From GWC2-40-17 sp035400705 (lineage in GTDB: Bacteria; Patescibacteriota; Patescibacteriia; Magasanikbacterales; UBA10003), in contig DAOMZV010000004.1 of the NCBI GenBank assembly GCA_035400705.1, positions 1 to 38,808 of the forward strand: 38,808 nucleotides of DNA, in the 5' to 3' direction. Each line of letters starts with the position of its first letter. The first letter of the stretch is position 1. A program made the position numbers and the translations under genes. Shown here piece by piece: positions 30,753-38,132 of this stretch. Below the pieces are notes generated by a model that worked only from the letters and a program-made list of their open reading frames with translations, ran no database searches and had not been told where the DNA came from.

Positions 30753-30772
30753 TTAATTAAGCTCTTGTAAAT
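30753..30772. repeat. 20-bp direct repeat, left copy, flanking the GIY-YIG element
   Basis: The sequence TTAATTAAGCTCTTGTAAAT occurs here and, identically, at 31170-31189. The right copy is the native 3' end of the glycosyltransferase gene; this one sits 18 bases before the hydrolase start. Confidence 0.85.
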
Positions 30773-30817
30773 GTTTAAAAAATTTCGTTCAAGGATAATA
30801 GTTTGGATTGATTTTTT

Positions 30818-31163
30818 TACGTCATTCTGAACGCAGTGAAGAATCTTATTCCATTGACAAATCTTTCCATTGTGGATTTAATGATTCAATTAAATTTATT
30901 TTTTTTGTTCTAATCCAGCCTTTAATTTGTTTTTCTCTTTGTATGGCTTCGTTTATACTTGAGTAATTTTCAAAATAGATTAATTTTTTTATATTGTATT
31001 TTTTTGTGAAGCCAGGTATTAAGCCTTGTTTGTGTTCCCGAACTCTTCTAAATAAATTATTTGTTACGCCAGTATATAAAGTTTTTGATGTGTTAGTCAT
31101 TATGTAAACAAAGAATTCTTTCATAAAATTCAAGAGATCCTTCGCTACGCTCAGGATGACGTA
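30818..31163. mobile_element. Small GIY-YIG element bounded by inverted repeats
   Basis: The left end starts TACGTCATTCTGAACGCAGT (30818 on) and the right end, read on the minus strand from 31163, starts TACGTCATCCTGAGCGTAGC. Over 28 bases 23 match and the five differences are all transitions. Inside lies one gene for a GIY-YIG endonuclease. The GTCATTCTGA-type repeat is a familiar dispersed repeat in many bacteria, often next to such genes; that is recollection, not a search. The 20-bp direct repeats lie 45 bases to the left and six bases to the right, so the exact insertion ends may be the direct repeats. Confidence 0.75.
30846..31124 (-). CDS. Small GIY-YIG endonuclease (UvrC N-terminal/URI type)
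   Basis: From the ATG at 31124 the product has 92 residues and begins MKEFFVYIMTN. The GIY-YIG signature is present as VYIM then LYTGVT about 10 residues on, followed by NNLFRRVREHKQG (catalytic Arg and the helix), YFENY with the catalytic Glu region, and AIQREKQIKGW. These single-domain proteins are predicted nucleases, often annotated as GIY-YIG family protein. The frame is open upstream to 31166, but that part reads VILSVAKDLL, a translation of the inverted repeat, so I exclude it. It has no operon partner and lies inside the element; it may cut DNA for the element's movement, though this is inferred. Confidence 0.88.
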   Translation of the reverse strand: MKEFFVYIMTNTSKTLYTGVTNNLFRRVREHKQGLIPGFTKKYNIKKLIYFENYSSINEAIQREKQIKGWIRTKKINLIESLNPQWKDLSME

Positions 31164-32386
31164 CAAGTTTTAATTAAGCTCTTGTAAATCCCCATTATTT
31201 TTTGGTAATAATTTTCCGGATTATTTTGTGTCAGTACTCTTTGTTGGGCAGCTTGGCCCATTTGTTTCAGCCGAGCTTCATCAGACCAAAAACTTTTTAT
31301 TTTACTTGCCAATTCTTCGGCTTGGCCCATTTCAAAAAGCACGCCATCTACACCATCGTTGATCATTTCTGGCAAACCGCCAACTCGAGAAGCAAAGGTA
31401 ATTTTGCCTCGAACCGAAGCTTCTAAAAGAGATATAGGATAATTTTCATACCAGATTGATGGCAAAACGTAAGCTCTCGCACCATCCAATTCTTTTTGCC
31501 AATCGTCGCCGGTTTTATAGCCCAATAACTTAACATTATTGATTTGTTCTAACATTATTCTGTTGAATAAATCATTGTGTAAGGGGCCTGTTCCCATTAT
31601 TCGAATAGGAATTTCCGGTATAAGTTTGGCAGCGTCCAAAAGAGTCATCAGGCCTTTTTCTTCAACTAATCGACCGGTGTATAAAAGATAGTTACCTAAG
31701 GTTGCATGACTGGCGGGCAAAGTTAAATTAATAAAGTTAGGTAAGACCACAATTTTGTCCGGGTTTTGTCCAAATTCTACCATTTTATTTTTTAAAAATT
31801 GACTTGGGGCAATAAACAGATCAATATTTTTTTCATAAATTTTAAGACACTTATGAAAAGACATTTCTAAAGCCGCGGCTAAAGAAGCGCTAGTATTGTT
31901 AAAAACACATTTATGTTTGACACAATTAAAATAATGGCCGCCTTTAACGCATTCACAAATTTGACCCCGATCAAACAAACGATAATTGGGTGAAATTAGT
32001 TTATAGTCATGTAAAGTCATGACTGTGGGGATGTGATGTTTTTTTAAAACCGGCAAAATAGAAGGGGAGAGGTGGTGATAGATATTATGCAAATGAGCTA
32101 CTTCTGGTTGAAAGTCTTTTAATAATAAATCCAATTTTTTAGCGACTTCTAAGGAATACAAAATATGGCCAAAAGTTTTTATTTTGCCTAGCCAGTTTTT
32201 TTGGTCGCGCATTTCCACGTAGGGGGTAAAGTAGCGATTAAAGGGTGTGGGGCGATTTTTTTCACTTTGGGTGCTGAAAAAACCGACTTCCTGACCGTGG
32301 GCAGTTAACAAATCGGCCAAATCCAGCAAGTGCGTTTCGGCGCCACCACGGTTGTATAAGAATTTATTAATTTGCAGGATTTTCAT
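31151..32386 (-). CDS. GT4-family glycosyltransferase with C-terminus altered by the inserted element
   Basis: This 411-residue GT-B enzyme starts MKILQINKFLYNRGGAETHL and shows VVLPNFINLTL, LLYTGRLVEEKGLMTLLDAA, IRIMGTGPLHNDL and the donor site SIWYENYPISLLEA. A cysteine-rich insertion CECVKGGHYFNCVKHKC near residue 160 looks like a metal-binding loop. The protein now ends SLIKTCTSS with a TGA inside the element's inverted repeat. Joining the sequence across the two direct repeats gives SLIKA and a TAA instead, so the last few residues are a product of the insertion and the enzyme core is intact. It starts four bases after the upstream GT4 gene in the polysaccharide operon. Confidence 0.9.
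   Translation of the reverse strand: MKILQINKFLYNRGGAETHLLDLADLLTAHGQEVGFFSTQSEKNRPTPFNRYFTPYVEMRDQKNWLGKIKTFGHILYSLEVAKKLDLLLKDFQPEVAHLHNIYHHLSPSILPVLKKHHIPTVMTLHDYKLISPNYRLFDRGQICECVKGGHYFNCVKHKCVFNNTSASLAAALEMSFHKCLKIYEKNIDLFIAPSQFLKNKMVEFGQNPDKIVVLPNFINLTLPASHATLGNYLLYTGRLVEEKGLMTLLDAAKLIPEIPIRIMGTGPLHNDLFNRIMLEQINNVKLLGYKTGDDWQKELDGARAYVLPSIWYENYPISLLEASVRGKITFASRVGGLPEMINDGVDGVLFEMGQAEELASKIKSFWSDEARLKQMGQAAQQRVLTQNNPENYYQKIMGIYKSLIKTCTSS
31170..31189. repeat. 20-bp direct repeat, right copy, in the 3' end of the glycosyltransferase gene
   Basis: Identical to 30753-30772. It encodes the native C-terminal residues YKSLIK on the minus strand, so this is the original target side. Confidence 0.85.
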
Positions 32387-32390
32387 AATT

Positions 32391-33506
32391 TTATTTTTTG
32401 TTGTAGTAAACCTCAGTAAATAATTTTTGGTATCTTTCTATGATTACTTTAACTTCAAAATTATTTTTAACATAATTATAGGCTTGTTCGGCCATAGCTT
32501 TGGCCTGTTCGGGGTGTTCTAGCATAGTTTCTATGGCTTGAGCTAGAGCCGCGGGATTTTTAGGTTCGACTAATAAACCACTTTGGCCATCTTGAATAAT
32601 ATCTAGAAGTCCATCAATTTTAGAGGCGACAATTGGCAGCCGAGCAACCGCGGCTTCTAAAACGGCAATTCCCAACCCTTCAAAAATAGAAGAAAAAACA
32701 AAAAGGTCAGCTTGAGCTAGTAATTCCGGTACATCATGTCGGGTGCCTAAAAATTTAACTTTATTTTCTAAACCCAATTTTTGAGCTTGATTTTCTAAGT
32801 CTGTTTTTAACGGGCCACCGCCGACAATCCATAATTCGTAGTTATATTTTGATGGTAACAGAGCCAAGGCTGACAAGAGATAAGTTTGGCCTTTTTGCGG
32901 CACGAGCCGACCGGTGGTAATCAAGATTTTTTTGTCTGTTTTTTTTGTTGGAGCGGCAGCTATTCTTTGTTCCCAGTTTTCTAAATCTACATCATTAGGA
33001 ATAATCTCAATTTTTTCTAAAGGCACAGTGTATCTTTGGTGGGCGTAATTTTTAACTGCCGTAGAAATTGCCACAACTTTGACGGTTAGACAGTAAGTCC
33101 ATTTTTTTAATGTTTCTCTAAGCCAACTTTGGTCAAGATTAACATTTTGCTCGGTGGTGACAATTAGTTTGACTCCCGCTAGAGCAGCGGCAAGTCGTCC
33201 CCATAAATCAGCAGCAAATAATTGCGTGTGAACAATATCCGGTTGAATCTTTTTTATCAATTTATATAATTGCCAAAATTGTTTTAAGCCACCTAAATAA
33301 CGCAAGCGTTGGCGTCCGTGAATATAAATTGGCAGATTAAGGGCTTGAAAATCTGGTTCTAAAGAACCGCCACCAATGACCGTAGCCAGACTGGGGTTAA
33401 ATTTAGTGCGGTCCAAGTGCTTAATCAAATCTAATAAAAATTTTTCCGCGCCACCCACCTCTAGAGCATTGGTAATAAAAAGGATGTTTATTTTTTTTTC
33501 TGTCAT
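32391..33506 (-). CDS. GT4-family glycosyltransferase
   Basis: From the ATG at 33506 the product has 371 residues and begins MTEKKINILFITNALEVGGA, with the glycine-rich acceptor loop typical of GT4. The second half has LITTGRLVPQKGQTYLLSA, LWIVGGGPLKTDLENQA, and SIFEGLGIAVLEAAVARLP with the EX7E motif. An ATG at 33524 would add six residues, but the start at 33506 overlaps the previous stop as ATGA, a common coupling signal, so I prefer it. Translation is probably coupled to the ligase gene upstream. The next glycosyltransferase begins four bases after its stop. Sugar specificity is unknown. Confidence 0.92.
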   Translation of the reverse strand: MTEKKINILFITNALEVGGAEKFLLDLIKHLDRTKFNPSLATVIGGGSLEPDFQALNLPIYIHGRQRLRYLGGLKQFWQLYKLIKKIQPDIVHTQLFAADLWGRLAAALAGVKLIVTTEQNVNLDQSWLRETLKKWTYCLTVKVVAISTAVKNYAHQRYTVPLEKIEIIPNDVDLENWEQRIAAAPTKKTDKKILITTGRLVPQKGQTYLLSALALLPSKYNYELWIVGGGPLKTDLENQAQKLGLENKVKFLGTRHDVPELLAQADLFVFSSIFEGLGIAVLEAAVARLPIVASKIDGLLDIIQDGQSGLLVEPKNPAALAQAIETMLEHPEQAKAMAEQAYNYVKNNFEVKVIIERYQKLFTEVYYNKK

Positions 33507-34849
33507 AGATAATGATTGGGCCAAACTTTTTTAATAGCCAACCCCACCCCAGCCATCAACCATAAATGCTGGTTGTAATAAGAAGTATTAAATAATTGAA
33601 AAACCAAACAACCTAAGAAAGAAACCAGTACTAAGGTTTTTAATTCTTTTTCTTCGGTGGCTAATTTAGCGCTTTGGTAGAGTTGAGAAATTATCCAACT
33701 AACAAAAATGAAAAAAGAAATTAGACCTAAAGCTCCGGTTTCGGCTAAAAGTTTTTGAATGACCCCATGGGAATCTAGAGGGTCGCCGTATTCTACAGTA
33801 AACAGACGCGTGTCGCCAATTAGTTGAGTAAAGGTGCCTGTACCATTGCCGATTAAAGGATGAGCATGAAAATAAGTCCAAGCGATTTCGGTCATGTCCA
33901 ATCTAGTGCTAGTGGAAGATTTTACAACATAACTTAAAGAGAAAACCCCCATATAAATAATCACTGGTAAAAGAAAGGCCACAATAATTCCGGCTTTTTT
34001 CCAGCGTAGTTGAGTTGGGGGTGTAGAAGAACGGGGGAATTTTTGTTTTTGGCAGAACCAATAAACAATAATTTCAAAAACTAAAGCGATCCAAGCAGCG
34101 CGGGAAAAAGTTAGAAGGGCGACCAAGGTTAAAAAAAGAAAAGATAAAAATAAAATTTTTTCTGTTTGGTGGTTGGGTTTTTTTTGGTTTTTTAAAAAGA
34201 AATAAAAGGCGAGAGGAACAGCTAAAACTAAAACTTCAGCCAAGATATTATGATTGTAGGTTAGGGGAGACAAGCCACCGATTTTTCCCGGAGTAATTCT
34301 TTTCCAAAGACTATTATTACCAGAAAGTAAAACGGAAATGATACCCCAAAACGCAGCTGCTAAACCAGAGCCAACAATAACCTGAATAGTTTTTTGAGCA
34401 ATGGTTTTAGTGGTAATAACAAAATAAGGCAAGACTATCCACATTAAATAAAAGAAAACTATGGGACGCAAAAAATATTTAAAAGAGTTGCCTAATTGAT
34501 CGCTGCCTAAATTAAATAACGAAACCAAATTAATTATTAAGAACGGCAAGAAAAATTCCAACCCGGTTTCTTTTAGATTGGTTAGCCATAATTGCCAAGG
34601 ATGATTTTTATTCGCTCGGCGATTTTTTAAAATTAAAGCCAAGAAAAGAACGATGGCTAATAAATCCGCTATTGGCGCCTGAATACTGGATAGCCCGGGT
34701 ATTTTTTGAGCAAAAGAATATTGAGAGAAATCAACCACCAAACCTAAAAAGGGCGCTAGAAAAATTAAGATATAAAAACTAAAAGAGGTATAGCGCCAAC
34801 AGATGGCTAATAAAATTATCAAGCCGATGAAAAATAAAAGTGCTTCCAT
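33503..34849 (-). CDS. O-antigen ligase/polymerase-like membrane protein
   Basis: This 448-residue polytopic protein has about 11-12 membrane helices and a long outside loop after the middle of the protein. It contains LDMTEIAWTYFHAHPLIGNG, the Wzy_C (O-antigen ligase domain) signature around the HPLxGxGxGTF motif, and a later DSHGVIQKLLAETGALG. Members either polymerise repeat units (Wzy) or attach glycans to an acceptor (WaaL, or protein O-oligosaccharyltransferases). Which applies here is not clear. It lies between a membrane-anchored surface protein and two glycosyltransferases in one minus-strand operon. It ends in TGA, overlapping the next start as ATGA; this is one of only two TGA stops among backbone genes. 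Confidence 0.88.
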   Translation of the reverse strand: MEALLFFIGLIILLAICWRYTSFSFYILIFLAPFLGLVVDFSQYSFAQKIPGLSSIQAPIADLLAIVLFLALILKNRRANKNHPWQLWLTNLKETGLEFFLPFLIINLVSLFNLGSDQLGNSFKYFLRPIVFFYLMWIVLPYFVITTKTIAQKTIQVIVGSGLAAAFWGIISVLLSGNNSLWKRITPGKIGGLSPLTYNHNILAEVLVLAVPLAFYFFLKNQKKPNHQTEKILFLSFLFLTLVALLTFSRAAWIALVFEIIVYWFCQKQKFPRSSTPPTQLRWKKAGIIVAFLLPVIIYMGVFSLSYVVKSSTSTRLDMTEIAWTYFHAHPLIGNGTGTFTQLIGDTRLFTVEYGDPLDSHGVIQKLLAETGALGLISFFIFVSWIISQLYQSAKLATEEKELKTLVLVSFLGCLVFQLFNTSYYNQHLWLMAGVGLAIKKVWPNHYL

Positions 34850-34857
34850 AAAATTAT

Positions 34858-36747
34858 TTACTGGATTTTATGTTTTCCTTTGGCGTAAGTATCGGTAATT
34901 AGGTTAGTGGTTAAATTGGCTGCGCTGGTTTGAATAAATTCGTTAGTATAAATATCCGTGCCAGTAAGAGAGAGTTGATCTAAAAGATTAAGAGTTTGTC
35001 CGACATTTTCGGCAATGGGGGTAAGAGCAACTTCAAAACCACCACCCACACATGGGCAGGTATCTCCTAAGGTAGCTTCTACTAAATCATTTTTCCAAGT
35101 AACCGTGCGGGTTAAAGAATCGTATTTAAGAGATTCGCCAGCCGTTACAGTAGTTTTGCCTGTCCAAGTAATGCCTTCTGGTAGGTGAGCTTTGAAAGTA
35201 ACTTCTTTAACGGAGTTGGGGGAGGAAGTTAGAAAGAAATTGATCCAATATTTGGTCGTCTGGCCAACTTTAGGAGGTAAGGGACCTCGTCCTAATTGAT
35301 CGCCCTCTTCTGTAAAATAACGACTTTCCGCGTGAAGTTTTAAGAAGGTGGAAATTTTAAATTGTTCAGCTTGACTGAACGATCTATATAATATGGTAGG
35401 TTGATCGGCAAAAAAGAAACTGGCACTGGGGCGGAGAGTGAGAGAGAAGTTTTTAGATAAATCTTCACCCGGTTCCAAATCTTTAGCAATAGTAAAATTT
35501 AAGTTAGCAGAACCTTCAGCTTTAGCCCCAAGAGTAACTTTATTTGTAGTGATTGGAGTTTTTTTATCAGCCATTAAAAAGGCCGGTAGATCTAAAGAAA
35601 AAGACAAATCTTTTATTTCTTGGGCAGTGTTGTTTTGGTAGTGAAGGTTTAAAGTAACTTCGTCGCCGGGTTTGAAAAAGGTTTTTTTGTCAGCTACGGT
35701 AAATTGTAAGGCTAAGCCATTATCTTGAATTTCTAAATTTTTAATTAAAGAACCTTGAGTATAGTTTTTTTCTTTATAATTTAAAAAGTTTTCTAGAGTC
35801 AAAGTTTGAATATTAGAATTAGCAGGTAAAGAATTCACATAACCGCTAAGAATTATTTTGCCTTGATATTTAGCAGGGATGTTTTTTAAAATCCAGCGGT
35901 CGCCATTTAAATCTAAGGTACTGGAGAGAATAGTAAAGTCAGCTGGCAAAGTCGGGACAATTATAGCTTCGGCTAGTGGCTCGGAAGAAGTATTTTTATA
36001 ATTGATGGTAAAATCAAATTTTTGACCGACTTTAACAGCAGCAGGTAAATTCCAATTAACTGTAAAAATACTTTGAGTAAGAGGAATTTCTAAAACATCG
36101 ATTTGTTCTTTAACTTGTTTGTCCGGATCAGTAAAACTAGTTTCCATGATTATCTTTTGGGTTTCATTGATGTCGCCCCAAACTTGTCCTTTAAATAAAA
36201 TATCAGTACTAGCTTTTTCTTTTAAAGAACCGAGAGAGAGGGAATTGGTTTGTTGGTTGTAATTAGTGGGATATTCTTTAAGAGAAATGGTTGCAGGAAA
36301 ATCTAAAGTAATTTTAGTATCTGACAAAGTATAATCAGTGTTATTTTTGACGGTAATTTTAAAATCCCGAATTTGTCCAATGGTGGTATCTTTATCTAAT
36401 AAAGAAACGGTTAAATAGTTTTTTTGAGGGAAGTAGAAAAACCAAAAAGCAGCTAGAGCGGCCAAGGCAATTAGCAGACCAACCAAAATCATGTCAAAAA
36501 CAAAAATTTTTTTGGCGTGTTTATAACGGCCGCGATATTTTTTATGATATAGAGGACGAGCAATAGTTTTGACTGGCGCCGCGGCAATGTTAAGTGTGCC
36601 AATAAAAAAGTTGGGTCGGTTTTTATTGTCGCCACTAATAGCGGGGGCTAAAACGTTTTTTTTCTCATCTGGTGATTGAAGAGATTCTGTTTTATCCACT
36701 ACCTCTCCTTGGAGAGTTGGGACCGAGGGATTTTTTTTAGGCGACAT
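34858..36747 (-). CDS. Membrane-anchored protein with DUF11/CARDB-like repeat domains
   Basis: This 629-residue protein has an N-terminal cytoplasmic part of about 83 residues, a single membrane helix at about 85-107 (MILVGLLIALAALAAFWF) and a large outside region built from beta-rich domains. Repeated phrases DFKITVKNNTDYTLSDTKI, KFDFTINYKNTSSEPLAEA and EVTLNLHYQNNTAQEIKDL mark at least three copies of a DUF11/CARDB-like immunoglobulin-fold unit, spaced by about 120 residues. A CPCVGGG motif occurs near residue 570. Such repeats usually form surface stalks. It is the first gene of the polysaccharide operon, eight bases before the ligase-like gene, and may be the anchor or acceptor for the glycan; this link is inferred from position only. 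Confidence 0.75.
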   Translation of the reverse strand: MSPKKNPSVPTLQGEVVDKTESLQSPDEKKNVLAPAISGDNKNRPNFFIGTLNIAAAPVKTIARPLYHKKYRGRYKHAKKIFVFDMILVGLLIALAALAAFWFFYFPQKNYLTVSLLDKDTTIGQIRDFKITVKNNTDYTLSDTKITLDFPATISLKEYPTNYNQQTNSLSLGSLKEKASTDILFKGQVWGDINETQKIIMETSFTDPDKQVKEQIDVLEIPLTQSIFTVNWNLPAAVKVGQKFDFTINYKNTSSEPLAEAIIVPTLPADFTILSSTLDLNGDRWILKNIPAKYQGKIILSGYVNSLPANSNIQTLTLENFLNYKEKNYTQGSLIKNLEIQDNGLALQFTVADKKTFFKPGDEVTLNLHYQNNTAQEIKDLSFSLDLPAFLMADKKTPITTNKVTLGAKAEGSANLNFTIAKDLEPGEDLSKNFSLTLRPSASFFFADQPTILYRSFSQAEQFKISTFLKLHAESRYFTEEGDQLGRGPLPPKVGQTTKYWINFFLTSSPNSVKEVTFKAHLPEGITWTGKTTVTAGESLKYDSLTRTVTWKNDLVEATLGDTCPCVGGGFEVALTPIAENVGQTLNLLDQLSLTGTDIYTNEFIQTSAANLTTNLITDTYAKGKHKIQ

Positions 36748-36859
36748 ATTATTTTATTTTATTAATAGGGATGGTGAGCAGGTAGATTTTTTTAAAAAAT
36801 CTAAACCATACAAGCACCAATTGACAAGATAGTTTCTGCTTTTATTTTATCAAAAAAAC

Positions 36860-36893
36860 AACAAACCGACAATTGATTATTTGTCGGTTTGTT
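36860..36893 (-). terminator. Terminator of the HTH gene, overlapping its last codons
   Basis: AACAAACCGACAA at 36860-36872 is perfectly complementary to TTGTCGGTTTGTT at 36881-36893. On the minus strand a run TTGTTGTTTTTTT follows. The last codons of the HTH gene lie in one arm and its TAA is in the loop region. Confidence 0.85.
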
Positions 36894-37218
36894 TTGGCAT
36901 GTCGTTAATATTGAGAGGAGTGTTTTCTAATGTTTTTTTAACCTCAGTTTTTTTGATTGTTCCTGGGTTGGGGGAGTATAAAGGATTCTTAATTTTCCAT
37001 CTATCAACAAATTGCCCAATGCCCTTTTTTTCAAACTTATTTTTGACTGTAGCTTTTTTTTGTGACCATTTTAAAAGGCTTTCAAAATTTAATTGATAGC
37101 GCCCTCTGACTACAGCATAAGTAACTTCTTGGTCTTTGATAGCACGTCTAATTGTCTGTGGATTAATGCCAAAAATTCTGGCGGCTTCGGAGATAGACAG
37201 TCTAATAATTTCTGTCAT
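36877..37218 (-). CDS. Excisionase/MerR-type helix-turn-helix DNA-binding protein
   Basis: The product has 113 residues. The first 55 form a winged helix of the excisionase/HTH_17 type: LSISEAARIFGINPQTIRRAI then DQEVTYAVVRGRYQLNFE, with the usual SxxEAAxxxGI...TIRR pattern. The remaining 60 residues are basic and unstructured-looking. Its promoter overlaps a palindrome of 30 base pairs, and a second, perfect copy lies further upstream, so it is probably an autorepressor; binding is inferred from position and symmetry. No integrase or phage gene is nearby, so a role in excision is not supported. The divergent neighbour is an ECF sigma factor, which may be a second target. Confidence 0.85.
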   Translation of the reverse strand: MTEIIRLSISEAARIFGINPQTIRRAIKDQEVTYAVVRGRYQLNFESLLKWSQKKATVKNKFEKKGIGQFVDRWKIKNPLYSPNPGTIKKTEVKKTLENTPLNINDMPKQTDK

Positions 37219-37237
37219 AAATTAAGATAATTTTGTT

Positions 37238-37267
37238 CTATTTGTATAGACTAGTGTATACAAATAG
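37238..37267. promoter_or_regulatory. Palindromic operator over the HTH gene start site
   Basis: A 30-bp inverted repeat with core half-site TTTGTATA and centre ACTAGT; only one symmetric base pair is broken. It overlaps the minus-strand -10 box (37266-37271) and the expected start of RNA near 37259, which suggests repression. Confidence 0.75.
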
Positions 37268-37294
37268 GATAACACAAATCAATAAAATTGTCAA
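37266..37294 (-). promoter_or_regulatory. Promoter of the HTH gene
   Basis: On the minus strand TTGACA (37289-37294) and TATCCT (37266-37271) are 17 bases apart. The -10 is weak and overlaps the palindromic operator by two bases. Confidence 0.7.
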
Positions 37295-37362
37295 GGGTTG
37301 ATGGACTTTTAAAATAAGCTTAATTACTTAAAAGATAATTTACTAATAGGGTAAAAAAGACT

Positions 37363-37392
37363 CTGTTTGTATACACTAGTGTATACAAACAG
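37363..37392. promoter_or_regulatory. Second, perfect 30-bp copy of the palindromic operator
   Basis: The half-site CTGTTTGTATACACT is followed directly by its exact reverse complement. It is the same motif as at 37238 with no mismatches, and lies 57 bases upstream of the -35 box of the sigma factor gene. Confidence 0.75.
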
Positions 37393-37449
37393 GCTTGATT
37401 TTGGATCAAAATAGATTTTATTAAACTTATTTTTTTATCATAATCCCTA

Positions 37450-37478
37450 TTGTTTTTTCTAGAGGTTTTTGTTATAAT
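37450..37478 (+). promoter_or_regulatory. Promoter of the ECF sigma factor gene
   Basis: TTGTTT at 37450-37455 and TATAAT at 37473-37478 are 17 bases apart. RNA should start near 37485, about 80 bases before the gene, leaving room for the leader peptide and hairpin described separately. Confidence 0.75.
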
Positions 37479-37500
37479 TTGTTTCAAGCAATTGTATTAT

Positions 37501-37536
37501 ATGGAAGCTAGGCTAAAGAGAAAGAAAATGGTGTAA
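37501..37536 (+). CDS. Possible 11-residue leader peptide MEARLKRKKMV
   Basis: An ATG at 37501, about 16 bases after the expected RNA start, opens a frame of 11 codons ending in TAA at 37534-37536. The peptide is rich in Lys and Arg. Its last codons form the left arm of a terminator-like hairpin and its stop lies in the loop, the layout of a translation-controlled attenuator. So short a frame can occur by chance. Confidence 0.3.
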   Translation: MEARLKRKKMV

Positions 37537-37550
37537 CATTTTCTTTTTAA
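37521..37550 (+). terminator. Terminator-like hairpin in the sigma factor leader (possible attenuator)
   Basis: AAAGAAAATG at 37521-37530 pairs perfectly with CATTTTCTTT at 37537-37546 around the loop GTGTAA, followed by more Ts. It ends 15 bases before the sigma factor ATG at 37565. It could stop RNA early unless a ribosome occupies the left arm. Confidence 0.5.
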
Positions 37551-37564
37551 TTTCGTCTTATTAA

Positions 37565-38131
37565 ATGTCGATCCAATCAGAACTACAAGAGAAGTGGCTA
37601 TTGTATCAGTTGAAAGTAAAAAAAGACCCACAAGCGTTCGGTCGTCTTTATGATTTATACGCATCCAAAATTTACCGATTTATTTATTTTAAAGTTTCTT
37701 CGGTGGCGGATGCAGAAGATTTAACTGCGGAAGTTTTTTTGAAAACTTGGGAACACATTAGCACCGGTAAAGAAGTAAAGAAATTTGCTGCTCTATTATA
37801 TCGCATTGCCAGAAATAAAGTGATTGATTTTTATCGCCACCGCCAAGTGGCCGGAGAAACACCAATTGATGAATTGATGCTCAAGAAACTTTCTGATGAA
37901 GGGAACATGGCAAAAAATTTAGAAACCTTGAACGAAGCAGAATCGATCATTAAAAGTTTAAGAAATTTGAAAGACGAATATCGTGAAGCTCTCACCCTGC
38001 GTTTCGTGGATGAATTGTCAGTGGGTGAGATCGCCGAAATTTTAGGAAAGACCCCAGTCAACACCAGAGTGCTTTTACATCGTGCTCTCAATACTTTGAA
38101 AAAAGTGGTAGACGAAAAAAATAAAAATTAA
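37565..38131 (+). CDS. ECF-type RNA polymerase sigma factor
   Basis: This 188-residue protein belongs to the sigma-70 family, extracytoplasmic-function type. Region 2 spans about residues 20-90 (AFGRLYDLYASKIYRFIYF, DAEDLTAEVFLKTWEHI, RIARNKVIDFYRHR) and region 4 about 125-180 (LKDEYREALTLRFVDELSVG, EIAEILGKTPVNTRVLLHRA). Regions 1 and 3 are missing, as expected for this class. The next gene starts one base after its stop and encodes a membrane protein, the usual place for an anti-sigma or partner. The leader has a terminator-like hairpin and a possible leader peptide. The target promoters are unknown. Confidence 0.93.
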   Translation: MSIQSELQEKWLLYQLKVKKDPQAFGRLYDLYASKIYRFIYFKVSSVADAEDLTAEVFLKTWEHISTGKEVKKFAALLYRIARNKVIDFYRHRQVAGETPIDELMLKKLSDEGNMAKNLETLNEAESIIKSLRNLKDEYREALTLRFVDELSVGEIAEILGKTPVNTRVLLHRALNTLKKVVDEKNKN

Positions 38132-38132
38132 A

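Noticed and set aside
31125..31166. Extended N-terminus of the GIY-YIG protein (VILSVAKDLL)
   Set aside because: It is the translation of the element's inverted repeat, a common source of false start extensions.
37238..37392. Palindromes as a CRISPR or phage attachment site
   Set aside because: Only two copies, no regular spacers, no cas or integrase gene; location over a promoter fits an operator.
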